Source: Clostridium sp. UBA1056 (GTDB lineage: Bacteria > Bacillota > Clostridia > Clostridiales > Clostridiaceae). From it: a DNA stretch of 5,015 bases. Below the pieces are notes generated by a model. The model did no database searches, was not told the origin of the DNA, and was given only the letters and a program-made list of their open reading frames with translations. Below, piece by piece: positions 1 through 4,905 of the stretch. Both the position numbers and the translations under genes were made by a program. Each line of letters begins with the position of its first letter. Position 1 is the first letter of the stretch. The stretch lies in assembly GCA_002316385.1 (NCBI GenBank), contig DCDL01000009.1, positions 19,194 to 24,208 on the forward strand, written 5' to 3'.

Positions 1-67
1 TTTGACTTGTTATTTATTTTCAGATGTCTAAATTAAATATTGGGAACAGATATAAAAATTTTAATTT

Positions 68-73
68 GAGGAG
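68..73 (+). promoter_or_regulatory. Ribosome-binding site deciding the flavin reductase start
   Basis: GAGGAG directly abuts an ATG at 74, which leaves no spacer, but lies 9 bases before the in-frame ATG at 83. The second ATG is therefore the better start, and the protein begins MVDFKLF rather than MILMVDFKLF. The 67 bases upstream are AT-rich. A TTGACT at 2-7 resembles a -35 box but has no good -10 partner at the right distance. Confidence 0.7.
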
Positions 74-82
74 ATGATTTTA

Positions 83-592
83 ATGGTTGATTTTAAGTTA
101 TTCACTGAAGATTTAAATGTAGCAGTGAGAAATCTACATGAAAAAGGTGCCTTTTTAACTGTAAAGGCAGGAAATGAAGTTAATACCATGACTATAGGTT
201 GGGGAAATGTTGGTTTTCAATGGGGTAAATCTATATTTACAGTGTTAGTAAGAAAACATAGACATACTTTTTCTATCATAGAAAAAGCTGATAACTTTAC
301 TGTGACAATTCCTCTTGATGATAAATTAAAAGAAGAAATTAAATTTTGCGGTATTAAATCAGGAAGAGATTATGATAAGTTTAAAGAATGTAATTTGAAG
401 CTTATTCCAGCTAAAACTGTAGATACTCCAGTAATAGATAAGGCTAATGTATTGACTTACGAATGTAGAATAGTTTATAAACATGAAATGAGTCCAGAGT
501 TCTTATCCGATACAATAAAAAGCTCAAGCTATCCAGCAGAAGACTATCACGTACTATATGTAGGTGAAGTAGAAGCTTGCTATAAGCTATAA
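83..592 (+). CDS. Flavin reductase family protein (FMN-binding split barrel)
   Basis: A 169-residue protein that looks like a complete single-domain member of the flavin reductase-like family, cytosolic and without a signal peptide. These proteins bind FMN in a split barrel and either reduce flavin with NAD(P)H or act as small electron-transfer flavoproteins. Visible family features, numbered from the start at 83, are NTMTIGWG near 34-41, the VRKHRHT segment near 56-62 that matches the usual flavin-contacting R-x-x-R-x-T region, and SGRDYDKF at 93-100, which is typical of the subfamily. The C-terminal part ends in a YHVLYVGEVEACY strand, as in relatives. The longer reading from 74 adds three residues and is disfavoured by the ribosome-binding site spacing. 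It is monocistronic here and faces a convergent gene. The electron acceptor or partner cannot be told from the window. The family call is firm; the specific reaction is not known. Confidence 0.88.
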   Translation: MVDFKLFTEDLNVAVRNLHEKGAFLTVKAGNEVNTMTIGWGNVGFQWGKSIFTVLVRKHRHTFSIIEKADNFTVTIPLDDKLKEEIKFCGIKSGRDYDKFKECNLKLIPAKTVDTPVIDKANVLTYECRIVYKHEMSPEFLSDTIKSSSYPAEDYHVLYVGEVEACYKL

Positions 593-609
593 AGTAGAAT
601 TTAATAGAG

Positions 610-650
610 AAATTAAACTAACTAGTGCTTTCTCAAGATAAGTTTAATTT
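610..650 (+). terminator. Possible AT-rich terminator after the flavin reductase gene
   Basis: A perfect 10-bp inverted repeat, AAATTAAACT at 610-619 and AGTTTAATTT at 641-650, encloses a 21-base loop and runs straight into a T-rich stretch. It begins 18 bases after the flavin reductase stop codon. The stem is nearly all A/T and would be weak, so termination probably also relies on the repeat array just downstream. Confidence 0.4.
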
Positions 651-659
651 TATCTATAT

Positions 660-715
660 AAAAAGTTAAAAAGCTAAAAAGTTACCTATACAAAAAGTTA
701 ACTTTTTAACTTTTT
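660..715. repeat. 8-bp periodic array with 14-bp inverted ends, possible bidirectional terminator
   Basis: The stretch divides exactly into octamers. AAAAAGTT occurs at 660, 676 and 692, AAAAAGCT at 668, an unrelated octamer at 684, and the reverse complement AACTTTTT at 700 and 708. As a result 660-673 and 702-715 form a perfect 14-bp inverted repeat, and 692-707 is a perfect 16-bp palindrome. It lies between convergent genes, where a two-way terminator is expected, and is T-rich on its 3' side in both directions. The stems are almost purely A/T, so strong termination is not assured. Confidence 0.55.
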
Positions 716-754
716 AAATAGTTGGTACTGGGTTAATAATTATGAGTTTATAGA

Positions 755-795
755 ACAATTTCCCCTTTAATTGGTGAAGTTGAAGGAGAAATTGT
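755..795. repeat. Imperfect palindrome next to the 3' end of the DUF1294 gene
   Basis: ACAATTTC at 755-762 pairs perfectly with GAAATTGT at 788-795. After one C/A mismatch the pairing resumes as CCTT at 764-767 with AAGG at 783-786, leaving a loop of about 15 bases. It is 13 bases downstream of the DUF1294 stop codon on the minus strand and could be its terminator, but neither side shows a clear T run. A dispersed palindromic repeat is the alternative reading. Confidence 0.45.
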
Positions 796-808
796 CCTAA
801 TAGTGATT

Positions 809-1072
809 TTAGATTAATGAATAAGCTAATATGGCTACTTGTATAACAAGGATAACAGGAATACCAATAGTAAATTTTTTATGTTTAGTTTTATGTCTAA
901 AGATGTTCATACCAGCTAACATACCGATTGAGCCACCTATGATAGATATGCCTATAAGGGCTTTTTCACTAATTCTCCATTGATTCTTAATAGCTCGTTT
1001 TTTATCTGCTAACATGATAAAAAATCCAACTAAGTTTAAGACTATTAAATATAAAACAAATATATTAAACAT
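809..1072 (-). CDS. DUF1294 family small membrane protein
   Basis: An 87-residue protein matching the DUF1294 family, small inner-membrane proteins of unknown function. Three hydrophobic segments are visible, at about residues 3-22, 38-55 and 69-86. Between them are the conserved family blocks: ADKKRA at 22-27 after the first helix, WRISE at 32-36, GGSIG at 46-50, and the strongly conserved RHKTKHKKF at 59-67 before the last helix. The length is usual for stand-alone members. An AGGAGG at 1077-1082 on the minus strand precedes the ATG by only 4 bases, slightly close but supportive. It is transcribed away from the MarR gene and toward the flavin reductase gene, and shows no clear functional tie to either. 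The family call is confident; no function should be assigned. Confidence 0.88.
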   Translation of the reverse strand: MFNIFVLYLIVLNLVGFFIMLADKKRAIKNQWRISEKALIGISIIGGSIGMLAGMNIFRHKTKHKKFTIGIPVILVIQVAILAYSLI

Positions 1073-1109
1073 AGTACCTCCTAATAGTTAATCATATTTT
1101 TAATTTTAG

Positions 1110-1139
1110 TTTATACTATAGAAAAATAAAAGGTGTAAT
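1110..1139 (-). promoter_or_regulatory. Candidate promoter for the DUF1294 gene
   Basis: On the minus strand, TATAAA (plus positions 1110-1115) matches a -10 box and ATTACA (1134-1139) is a 4-of-6 match to a -35 box, with 18 bases between them. The -10 box ends 37 bases before the DUF1294 start codon. The surroundings are very AT-rich, so chance matches are common. Confidence 0.35.
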
Positions 1140-1207
1140 TAAGAGATATTTAAGTTAAATAGTAATTAAATTTAATAATAAAATATTAAAAATTCATCAA
1201 AATAAAG

Positions 1208-1213
1208 TATAAT
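1208..1213 (+). promoter_or_regulatory. Candidate -10 box for the MarR gene
   Basis: A perfect TATAAT lies 83 bases before the MarR start codon. The -35 region is only weakly recognisable as TTAAAA at 1186-1191, 16 bases upstream. A start near 1220 would give an untranslated leader of about 77 bases, which holds two GATTAA copies 23 bases apart (1227-1232 and 1250-1255). These could be operator half-sites for autoregulation, but no strong dyad is visible. Confidence 0.4.
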
Positions 1214-1296
1214 TAGTAGGTAATTTGATTAACATAATAGGTTTAACTAGATTAATTATAGTAAAGAGCTATTAAAGAAAGGATGTAATATTGTAG

Positions 1297-1719
1297 ATGT
1301 TTGATTTAGATGATTGCATTGCATTTATAACAAATAAGAGTGCTAAAAAATTAGCAGATGAATTTAATAGAAGGTTACAAGAGTATGGTACAACTAGAGT
1401 ACAATGGATAGCTTTATTTTATATAGGTAAGGTAGGTGAAATTTCTCAAAAGGAACTTTCAGATTACATGGATATAAAAGAATCTTCTATGGTAAGGCTT
1501 ATAGATAGAATGGAGAAGGAAGAATTAGTGGAGAGAAGAAAAGAAGTTGAAGATAGAAGAATAACAAAAATAATATTAACAAATAAGGGAAAGTTTTTAA
1601 GAGAAGAGTTAATGCCTATAGGACAGGCATTTCAGGATGATGTATTACAAGGAATACCTAAAGAATATTTAGGTATTTTTAAGGATGTCTTACAAAGGAT
1701 GATAGATAATATATGTTAA
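1297..1719 (+). CDS. MarR family transcriptional regulator
   Basis: A 140-residue protein with the full MarR layout: an N-terminal dimerisation helix (about 3-30), a winged helix-turn-helix (about 45-98) and a C-terminal helix pair that completes the dimer interface. The recognition region is SQKELSDYMDIKESSMVRLI (50-69). The wing carries EDRRITKIILTNKG (85-98), the typical D-x-R motif followed by LT-x-x-G. Such dimers usually repress nearby genes and release DNA on binding a ligand or on cysteine oxidation. There are only two cysteines, C7 in the first helix and C140 at the very end. An in-frame TAG lies directly before the ATG, so this is the earliest possible start. AAAGGA at 1278-1283 is 13 bases upstream, a long spacing. 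The downstream AhpD-like gene, preceded by inverted repeats, is the most likely target. The inducer is unknown. Confidence 0.92.
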   Translation: MFDLDDCIAFITNKSAKKLADEFNRRLQEYGTTRVQWIALFYIGKVGEISQKELSDYMDIKESSMVRLIDRMEKEELVERRKEVEDRRITKIILTNKGKFLREELMPIGQAFQDDVLQGIPKEYLGIFKDVLQRMIDNIC

Positions 1720-1722
1720 CCA

Positions 1723-1751
1723 TTGACAATGCCACCATACGATGGTATTTT
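1723..1751 (+). promoter_or_regulatory. Candidate promoter of the AhpD-like gene, with a dyad in its spacer
   Basis: A perfect TTGACA -35 box at 1723-1728 starts just after the MarR stop codon. TATTTT at 1746-1751, a 4-of-6 -10 match, follows after exactly 17 bases. The spacer carries the dyad ACCAT-ACG-ATGGT (1734-1746), a position where a bound repressor would block RNA polymerase. The same dyad followed by TATTTTTAT could instead be a short intrinsic terminator for the MarR gene. The 5-bp stem is weak for that, so the promoter/operator reading is preferred, but both may hold. Confidence 0.5.
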
Positions 1752-1760
1752 TATATTATA

Positions 1761-1785
1761 AATACTTGCAATGCTAAGTATTGCA
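1761..1785 (+). promoter_or_regulatory. Overlapping inverted repeats, candidate MarR operator
   Basis: Two perfect inverted repeats interlock here. AATACTT (1761-1767) mirrors AAGTATT (1776-1782) across 8 bases, and TGCAAT (1767-1772) mirrors ATTGCA (1780-1785) across 7. The site starts about 10 bases after the candidate -10 box, around the expected transcription start, a classic place for a repressor operator. The half-site size and spacing suit a MarR dimer. The adjacent MarR protein is the natural candidate, by inference only. Confidence 0.45.
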
Positions 1786-1817
1786 CTAGCAACTATTAAT
1801 AATATGGGGGTATAGAT

Positions 1818-2171
1818 ATGAAAAAAGATGTAAGAGAAATGTTAAATGACTTCATGAATGGACTAGGTGAATTAGGAGAAACTAATGGAGAGAATGTTAA
1901 CGCTTTCATGGGATTATTAGGTACAACATATGCAGAAGGTGCATTAGATACTAAAACAAAAGAATTAATTAGTGTTGGAATTGCAGCTTATAATAGATGC
2001 GAATACTGTATAGTTTTCCATGTTTATAAAGCTTTAGAAGCAGGAGCAACAAGAGCAGAAATAATGGAAGCTGCTATGGTATCTGTTGCCTTTGGTGGTG
2101 GTCCAAGCATGGCATATTCTGTAACACTACTAAAAGATTCTATTGACGAATTTGAAAAAGATTTTAACTAG
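1818..2171 (+). CDS. Carboxymuconolactone decarboxylase family protein, AhpD-like
   Basis: A 117-residue all-helical protein of the carboxymuconolactone decarboxylase/AhpD superfamily, complete for a single-domain member. Residues 49-68 hold the AhpD-type active site: E49, then C61-E-Y-C64, then H68. The spacings (12, 3 and 4 residues) equal those of mycobacterial AhpD Glu118/Cys130/Cys133/His137; the extra AhpD His132 is a tyrosine here. The region EAGATRAEIMEAAMVSVAFGGGPS (74-97) is the usual second half of the domain. Such CxxC proteins act as thiol-disulfide or hydroperoxide-reducing partners, so a decarboxylase role is unlikely. A GGGGG ribosome-binding site at 1806-1810 lies 7 bases before the ATG. 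The gene follows a MarR regulator and inverted repeats, which suggests regulated expression under chemical or redox stress. Fold assignment is firm; peroxidase or reductase activity is inferred. Confidence 0.9.
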   Translation: MKKDVREMLNDFMNGLGELGETNGENVNAFMGLLGTTYAEGALDTKTKELISVGIAAYNRCEYCIVFHVYKALEAGATRAEIMEAAMVSVAFGGGPSMAYSVTLLKDSIDEFEKDFN

Positions 2172-2232
2172 TTAAGATTTTAAATTTAAGCCCCTGGGTG
2201 TTATGCTCAGGGGCTTAAATACAGAATCTTAA
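2172..2232 (+). terminator. Long hairpin after the AhpD-like gene, probable terminator
   Basis: A 13-bp perfect stem (2184-2196 with 2208-2220, core AAGCCCCTG/CAGGGGCTT) extends inward by three further pairs including G-U, closing a 5-base loop. Outside a short internal loop the pairing resumes in the same register: TTAAGATT (2172-2179) with AATCTTAA (2225-2232). The whole 61-base segment is one near-palindrome starting immediately after the AhpD-like stop codon. No proper T run follows the inner stem, only AAAT. A terminator is the likeliest role; RNA stabilisation or a dispersed repeat remain possible. Confidence 0.7.
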
Positions 2233-2243
2233 ATTTATATATT
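2215..2243 (+). promoter_or_regulatory. Weak candidate promoter for lpd-lplA
   Basis: TATATT at 2238-2243 could be a -10 box, with TTAAAT (3 of 6) at 2215-2220 as the -35 box 17 bases upstream. The -35 box would lie inside the descending arm of the preceding hairpin. The region is so AT-rich that this is only a suggestion. If it is false, the lpd genes depend on read-through from the AhpD-like gene. Confidence 0.22.
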
Positions 2244-2273
2244 ATATTTTCTAGTATTAAAGGAGAAATTAAA

Positions 2274-3968
2274 ATGGATATTAAATTAGAAAGTTTAACG
2301 GGAAAAAGTAAATCAGCTAAGGTAGGAAAAATTAATATAAAGGTTGGAGATAATATTAAATTAAATGAAGTGTTACTTCAATTAGAAACTAATAAGGGAA
2401 ATTCACCTGTAAAAGCTAAAGGAAATTATAAGATTGAAGGAATAAAGATTGAAGAGGGACAGGAAGTAAAAATTGGAGATACACTATTTATAGTAAGTGG
2501 AGAAGAGTTACCAAAGGAAACTAAAAAAGTCGATTACTTTGGAAATTTGATGCAAGGTAAAAAAGAAAAGTTGAGTATAGACCTTTTAGTAATAGGTGCA
2601 GGTCCTGGAGGCTATGTTTCAGCTATCTATGGAGCTAAAAAAGGGTTAGATACTGTTATAGTTGAAAGAGATAACTTAGGTGGAACATGTCTTAATGTAG
2701 GGTGTATACCTACAAAAGCTTTAGTTAAATCTGCTGAGGTATATAATGAAGCAATAAATGGAGAGGAATTTGGTTTTGAAATAAAAGATATAAAACTAGA
2801 TATGAAAAAGGTTATAGCTAGAAAAGATAGAATTAGAAATAATCTAGTTGGTGGAATAGAATATTTATTAAACAAAAATAATATAAGGCTTATAAAAGGA
2901 CAGGCATCCTTTATAGATAATCATAATGTTATAGTGAAAAAAGGTAGAGATGAGTATACTATTGAAGCTAAAAATATAATTATTGCTACTGGTTCTAAAA
3001 TCTCAAAAATAAATATTCCAGGTATAGATTTACCTTTTGTGTTAAACAGTACTAAAGCTCTTAGTAGTACAGAACTACCTAAATCTATCACTATAATTGG
3101 TGGCGGAGTAATTGGTATGGAATTTGCCTTTTTATATTCAAACTTTGGAGTTAAAGTAAATGTAGTTGAATATGAAAATAGAATTCTTAATATGATAGAC
3201 TTAGATGTTTCCGAGGAAATACTTGATATAGCAAAATCTAAAGGTATAAGCGTATATACAAGCTCCAAGGTCACTAGAATAGAAAAGTCTGAGTCAGGAG
3301 AAGGCATAGTAATATTTGAAAATGAAGATAAAGAAAAAATGATAGTTTCAGAAAAGGTATTAGTAGCTATAGGAAGAGAACCTAATATGGATGAATTAAA
3401 CATAGAAAATACTGATATAGAGCTAAATGATAGAAATAGAGGCATAAAGGTTCAAGATAATCTAAAAACAAACGTAGAAGGAATATATGCAATTGGAGAT
3501 GTCAATAACAAGATTCAGCTAGCTCATGTAGCATCACATCAAGGAATTATAGCGGTAGATAATATTTTAGGAGAAAATAAAGATATGCAGTATGAGTGCA
3601 TACCTAATGTAATATTTACAGCTCCAGAAATCGCTTCCGTTGGACTTACAGAAAAGCAATGTATAGACAAAAAGCTTAATATTAAAATAAGCAAATTCCC
3701 TTTTTCGGCTAATGGTAAGGCTTTAACTATGGGACAAGAATATGGATTTATTAAAATAATAAAAGATTTAGATTCAAATAAAATAGTTGGAGGATCGATA
3801 ATAGGGGCAGATGCTTCATCACTGATAAGTACTTTGACTCTCATTATACAGCAGAATATATCAGAAGAAATGATAGCAGAAACTATATTTGCGCATCCAA
3901 CCACAGGAGAAGTTGTTCATGAAGCAGTATTAGGATTATCTATAGGAGCAATACATTATAATGAATAA
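2274..3968 (+). CDS. lpd: Dihydrolipoamide dehydrogenase (E3) with N-terminal lipoyl domain
   Basis: A 564-residue cytosolic flavoenzyme that reoxidises dihydrolipoyl groups with FAD and NAD+. Residues 1-75 form a lipoyl domain, with the likely lipoylated K41 in LETNKGNSP; the usual ETDKA has become ETNKG. A charged linker (about 76-100) leads to the E3 core. The core holds the FAD motif VIGAGPGG (106-113), the redox disulfide GGTCLNVGCIPTK with C139 and C144, the NAD motif IIGGGVIGME (274-283), the second FAD motif YAIGDV (405-410), and a C-terminal dimer domain with HPTTGE, giving the catalytic pair H541 and E546. All catalytic residues are present. AGGAGA at 2261-2266 supports the start. 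The fused lipoyl domain explains a length well above the roughly 460-470 residues of ordinary E3. No E1/E2 or gcv genes lie in the window, so the host complex is unknown; lplA follows with an overlap. Confidence 0.95.
   Translation: MDIKLESLTGKSKSAKVGKINIKVGDNIKLNEVLLQLETNKGNSPVKAKGNYKIEGIKIEEGQEVKIGDTLFIVSGEELPKETKKVDYFGNLMQGKKEKLSIDLLVIGAGPGGYVSAIYGAKKGLDTVIVERDNLGGTCLNVGCIPTKALVKSAEVYNEAINGEEFGFEIKDIKLDMKKVIARKDRIRNNLVGGIEYLLNKNNIRLIKGQASFIDNHNVIVKKGRDEYTIEAKNIIIATGSKISKINIPGIDLPFVLNSTKALSSTELPKSITIIGGGVIGMEFAFLYSNFGVKVNVVEYENRILNMIDLDVSEEILDIAKSKGISVYTSSKVTRIEKSESGEGIVIFENEDKEKMIVSEKVLVAIGREPNMDELNIENTDIELNDRNRGIKVQDNLKTNVEGIYAIGDVNNKIQLAHVASHQGIIAVDNILGENKDMQYECIPNVIFTAPEIASVGLTEKQCIDKKLNIKISKFPFSANGKALTMGQEYGFIKIIKDLDSNKIVGGSIIGADASSLISTLTLIIQQNISEEMIAETIFAHPTTGEVVHEAVLGLSIGAIHYNE
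3944..3968 (+). promoter_or_regulatory. Overlapping stop/start linking lpd and lplA
   Basis: The lplA ATG (3961-3963) precedes the lpd stop TAA (3966-3968) in another frame, within ATGAATAA. The only ribosome-binding site is AGGAG at 3944-3948 inside lpd, 12 bases before the ATG. That spacing is rather long, so ribosomes ending lpd probably help start lplA. Confidence 0.65.
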
Positions 3969-4893
3969 AGTAGTCATATCCAAGGAAACTAATCCATACT
4001 ATAATTTAGCTCTAGAAGAGGAGCTATTTAGAAATATACAACCAAAGGAAACTATATTATACCTTTGGCAAAATGAAAATACTGTAGTCATTGGAAGAAA
4101 TCAAAATCCATATAAAGAATGTGACTTAGATTACATGAAGGAAAATAAGATTACACTAGCAAGAAGAATATCTGGTGGTGGAGCAGTTTTTCATGATTTA
4201 GGGAATTTAAACTTTACTTTTATAACAAAGGAAGTTAATAGTAATTTAGATAAGCAACTTAAAGTTATAAAAGATGCTGTAGAGGAGTATGGTCTAAAAG
4301 TGGAATTCTCAGGAAGAAATGATCTACTTCTAAATAATAGAAAATTTTCAGGACACGCATTTTATTGCGAGGATGGAAACTATTTTCACCATGGTACTCT
4401 TATGATAGATGTAGATATTACTATGTTAGAGAAAGTTTTAACTCCTTCTAAGATAAAACTGAAATCTAAAGGTATAGAATCAGTAAAAAGTAGAGTAATA
4501 AACTTAATAGATATTTATAATAAATTGACGGTGGAAAATTTAATTCAGTCATTAGTAAATTTCTTTAAAAATATTTATGGAGATGTTGAAAATATAGATG
4601 TTTATAATATGAATAGTTATGTACCTAGGCTATATGATAAATATTCTAGTAAGCTATGGAATTATGGTGAAAGTCCACAATATGACATAGTATTAGAAGA
4701 AAATACTAGCATAGGGAATGTAGATATAAGTTTACAAGTGGAGTCTGGAAAAGTAGTCAAAGCTAAAATATTTTCAGATACTTTAGAGGAGATAGATTTA
4801 CAGAAAATTGAAGAAAAGATTATAGGAGTGTTATTTTCTAGAGAAAAAGTTATAGAGCTAATAGAGGAGTATACGAAGCTTAAGGCATCTTGA
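3961..4893 (+). CDS. lplA: Lipoate-protein ligase A
   Basis: A 310-residue cytosolic enzyme that activates free lipoate with ATP to lipoyl-AMP and transfers it to the lysine of lipoyl domains. The catalytic domain shows RRISGGGAVFHDLGN (68-82), the lipoyl-AMP-binding loop, then GRNDLLLNNRKFSG (118-131) with the probable catalytic lysine K128, and HHGTLM (143-148). The segment with W233-NYGESP and the following C-terminal 70 or so residues form the accessory domain of E. coli-type LplA, so this is a complete two-domain ligase, not an octanoyltransferase. Its ATG lies inside the end of lpd and the two frames overlap by 8 bases, with AGGAG at 3944-3948 placed 12 bases upstream, which indicates cotranscription and probable translational coupling. 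The lipoyl domain on the neighbouring Lpd is an obvious substrate. No clear terminator follows directly. Confidence 0.95.
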   Translation: MNKVVISKETNPYYNLALEEELFRNIQPKETILYLWQNENTVVIGRNQNPYKECDLDYMKENKITLARRISGGGAVFHDLGNLNFTFITKEVNSNLDKQLKVIKDAVEEYGLKVEFSGRNDLLLNNRKFSGHAFYCEDGNYFHHGTLMIDVDITMLEKVLTPSKIKLKSKGIESVKSRVINLIDIYNKLTVENLIQSLVNFFKNIYGDVENIDVYNMNSYVPRLYDKYSSKLWNYGESPQYDIVLEENTSIGNVDISLQVESGKVVKAKIFSDTLEEIDLQKIEEKIIGVLFSREKVIELIEEYTKLKAS

Positions 4894-4905
4894 AAAAATA
4901 AATAA

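Noticed and set aside
2..30. TTGACT as a -35 box for the flavin reductase gene
   Set aside because: At 16-18 bases downstream no hexamer resembles TATAAT; the TATAAA at 51-56 is too far away to pair with it.
660..715. Regular repeats considered as a CRISPR array
   Set aside because: The units are 8 bases with no spacers of constant length and include reverse complements, and no cas genes are present.
1283..1288. ATG-TAA start-stop just before the MarR gene as a leader ORF
   Set aside because: It overlaps the last base of AAAGGA, so it has no usable ribosome-binding site spacing; in AT-rich DNA such a hexamer is expected by chance.
2172..2273. Riboswitch upstream of lpd
   Set aside because: The region contains one long simple hairpin and then AT-rich DNA, without the multi-helix junction or conserved core expected of known riboswitches such as the glycine class.
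2627..2875. Minus-strand open frame of 82 codons inside lpd
   Set aside because: It lies wholly within the lpd coding region, whose family motifs are unmistakable, and the translated product shows no recognisable domain.
2921..3445. Minus-strand open frame of 174 codons inside lpd
   Set aside because: The hydrophobic, serine- and isoleucine-rich product is what AT-rich antisense frames give; it is antisense to the NAD-binding domain of Lpd.
3539..3904. Minus-strand open frame of 121 codons inside lpd
   Set aside because: It is antisense to the conserved Lpd dimerisation domain and has no domain of its own.
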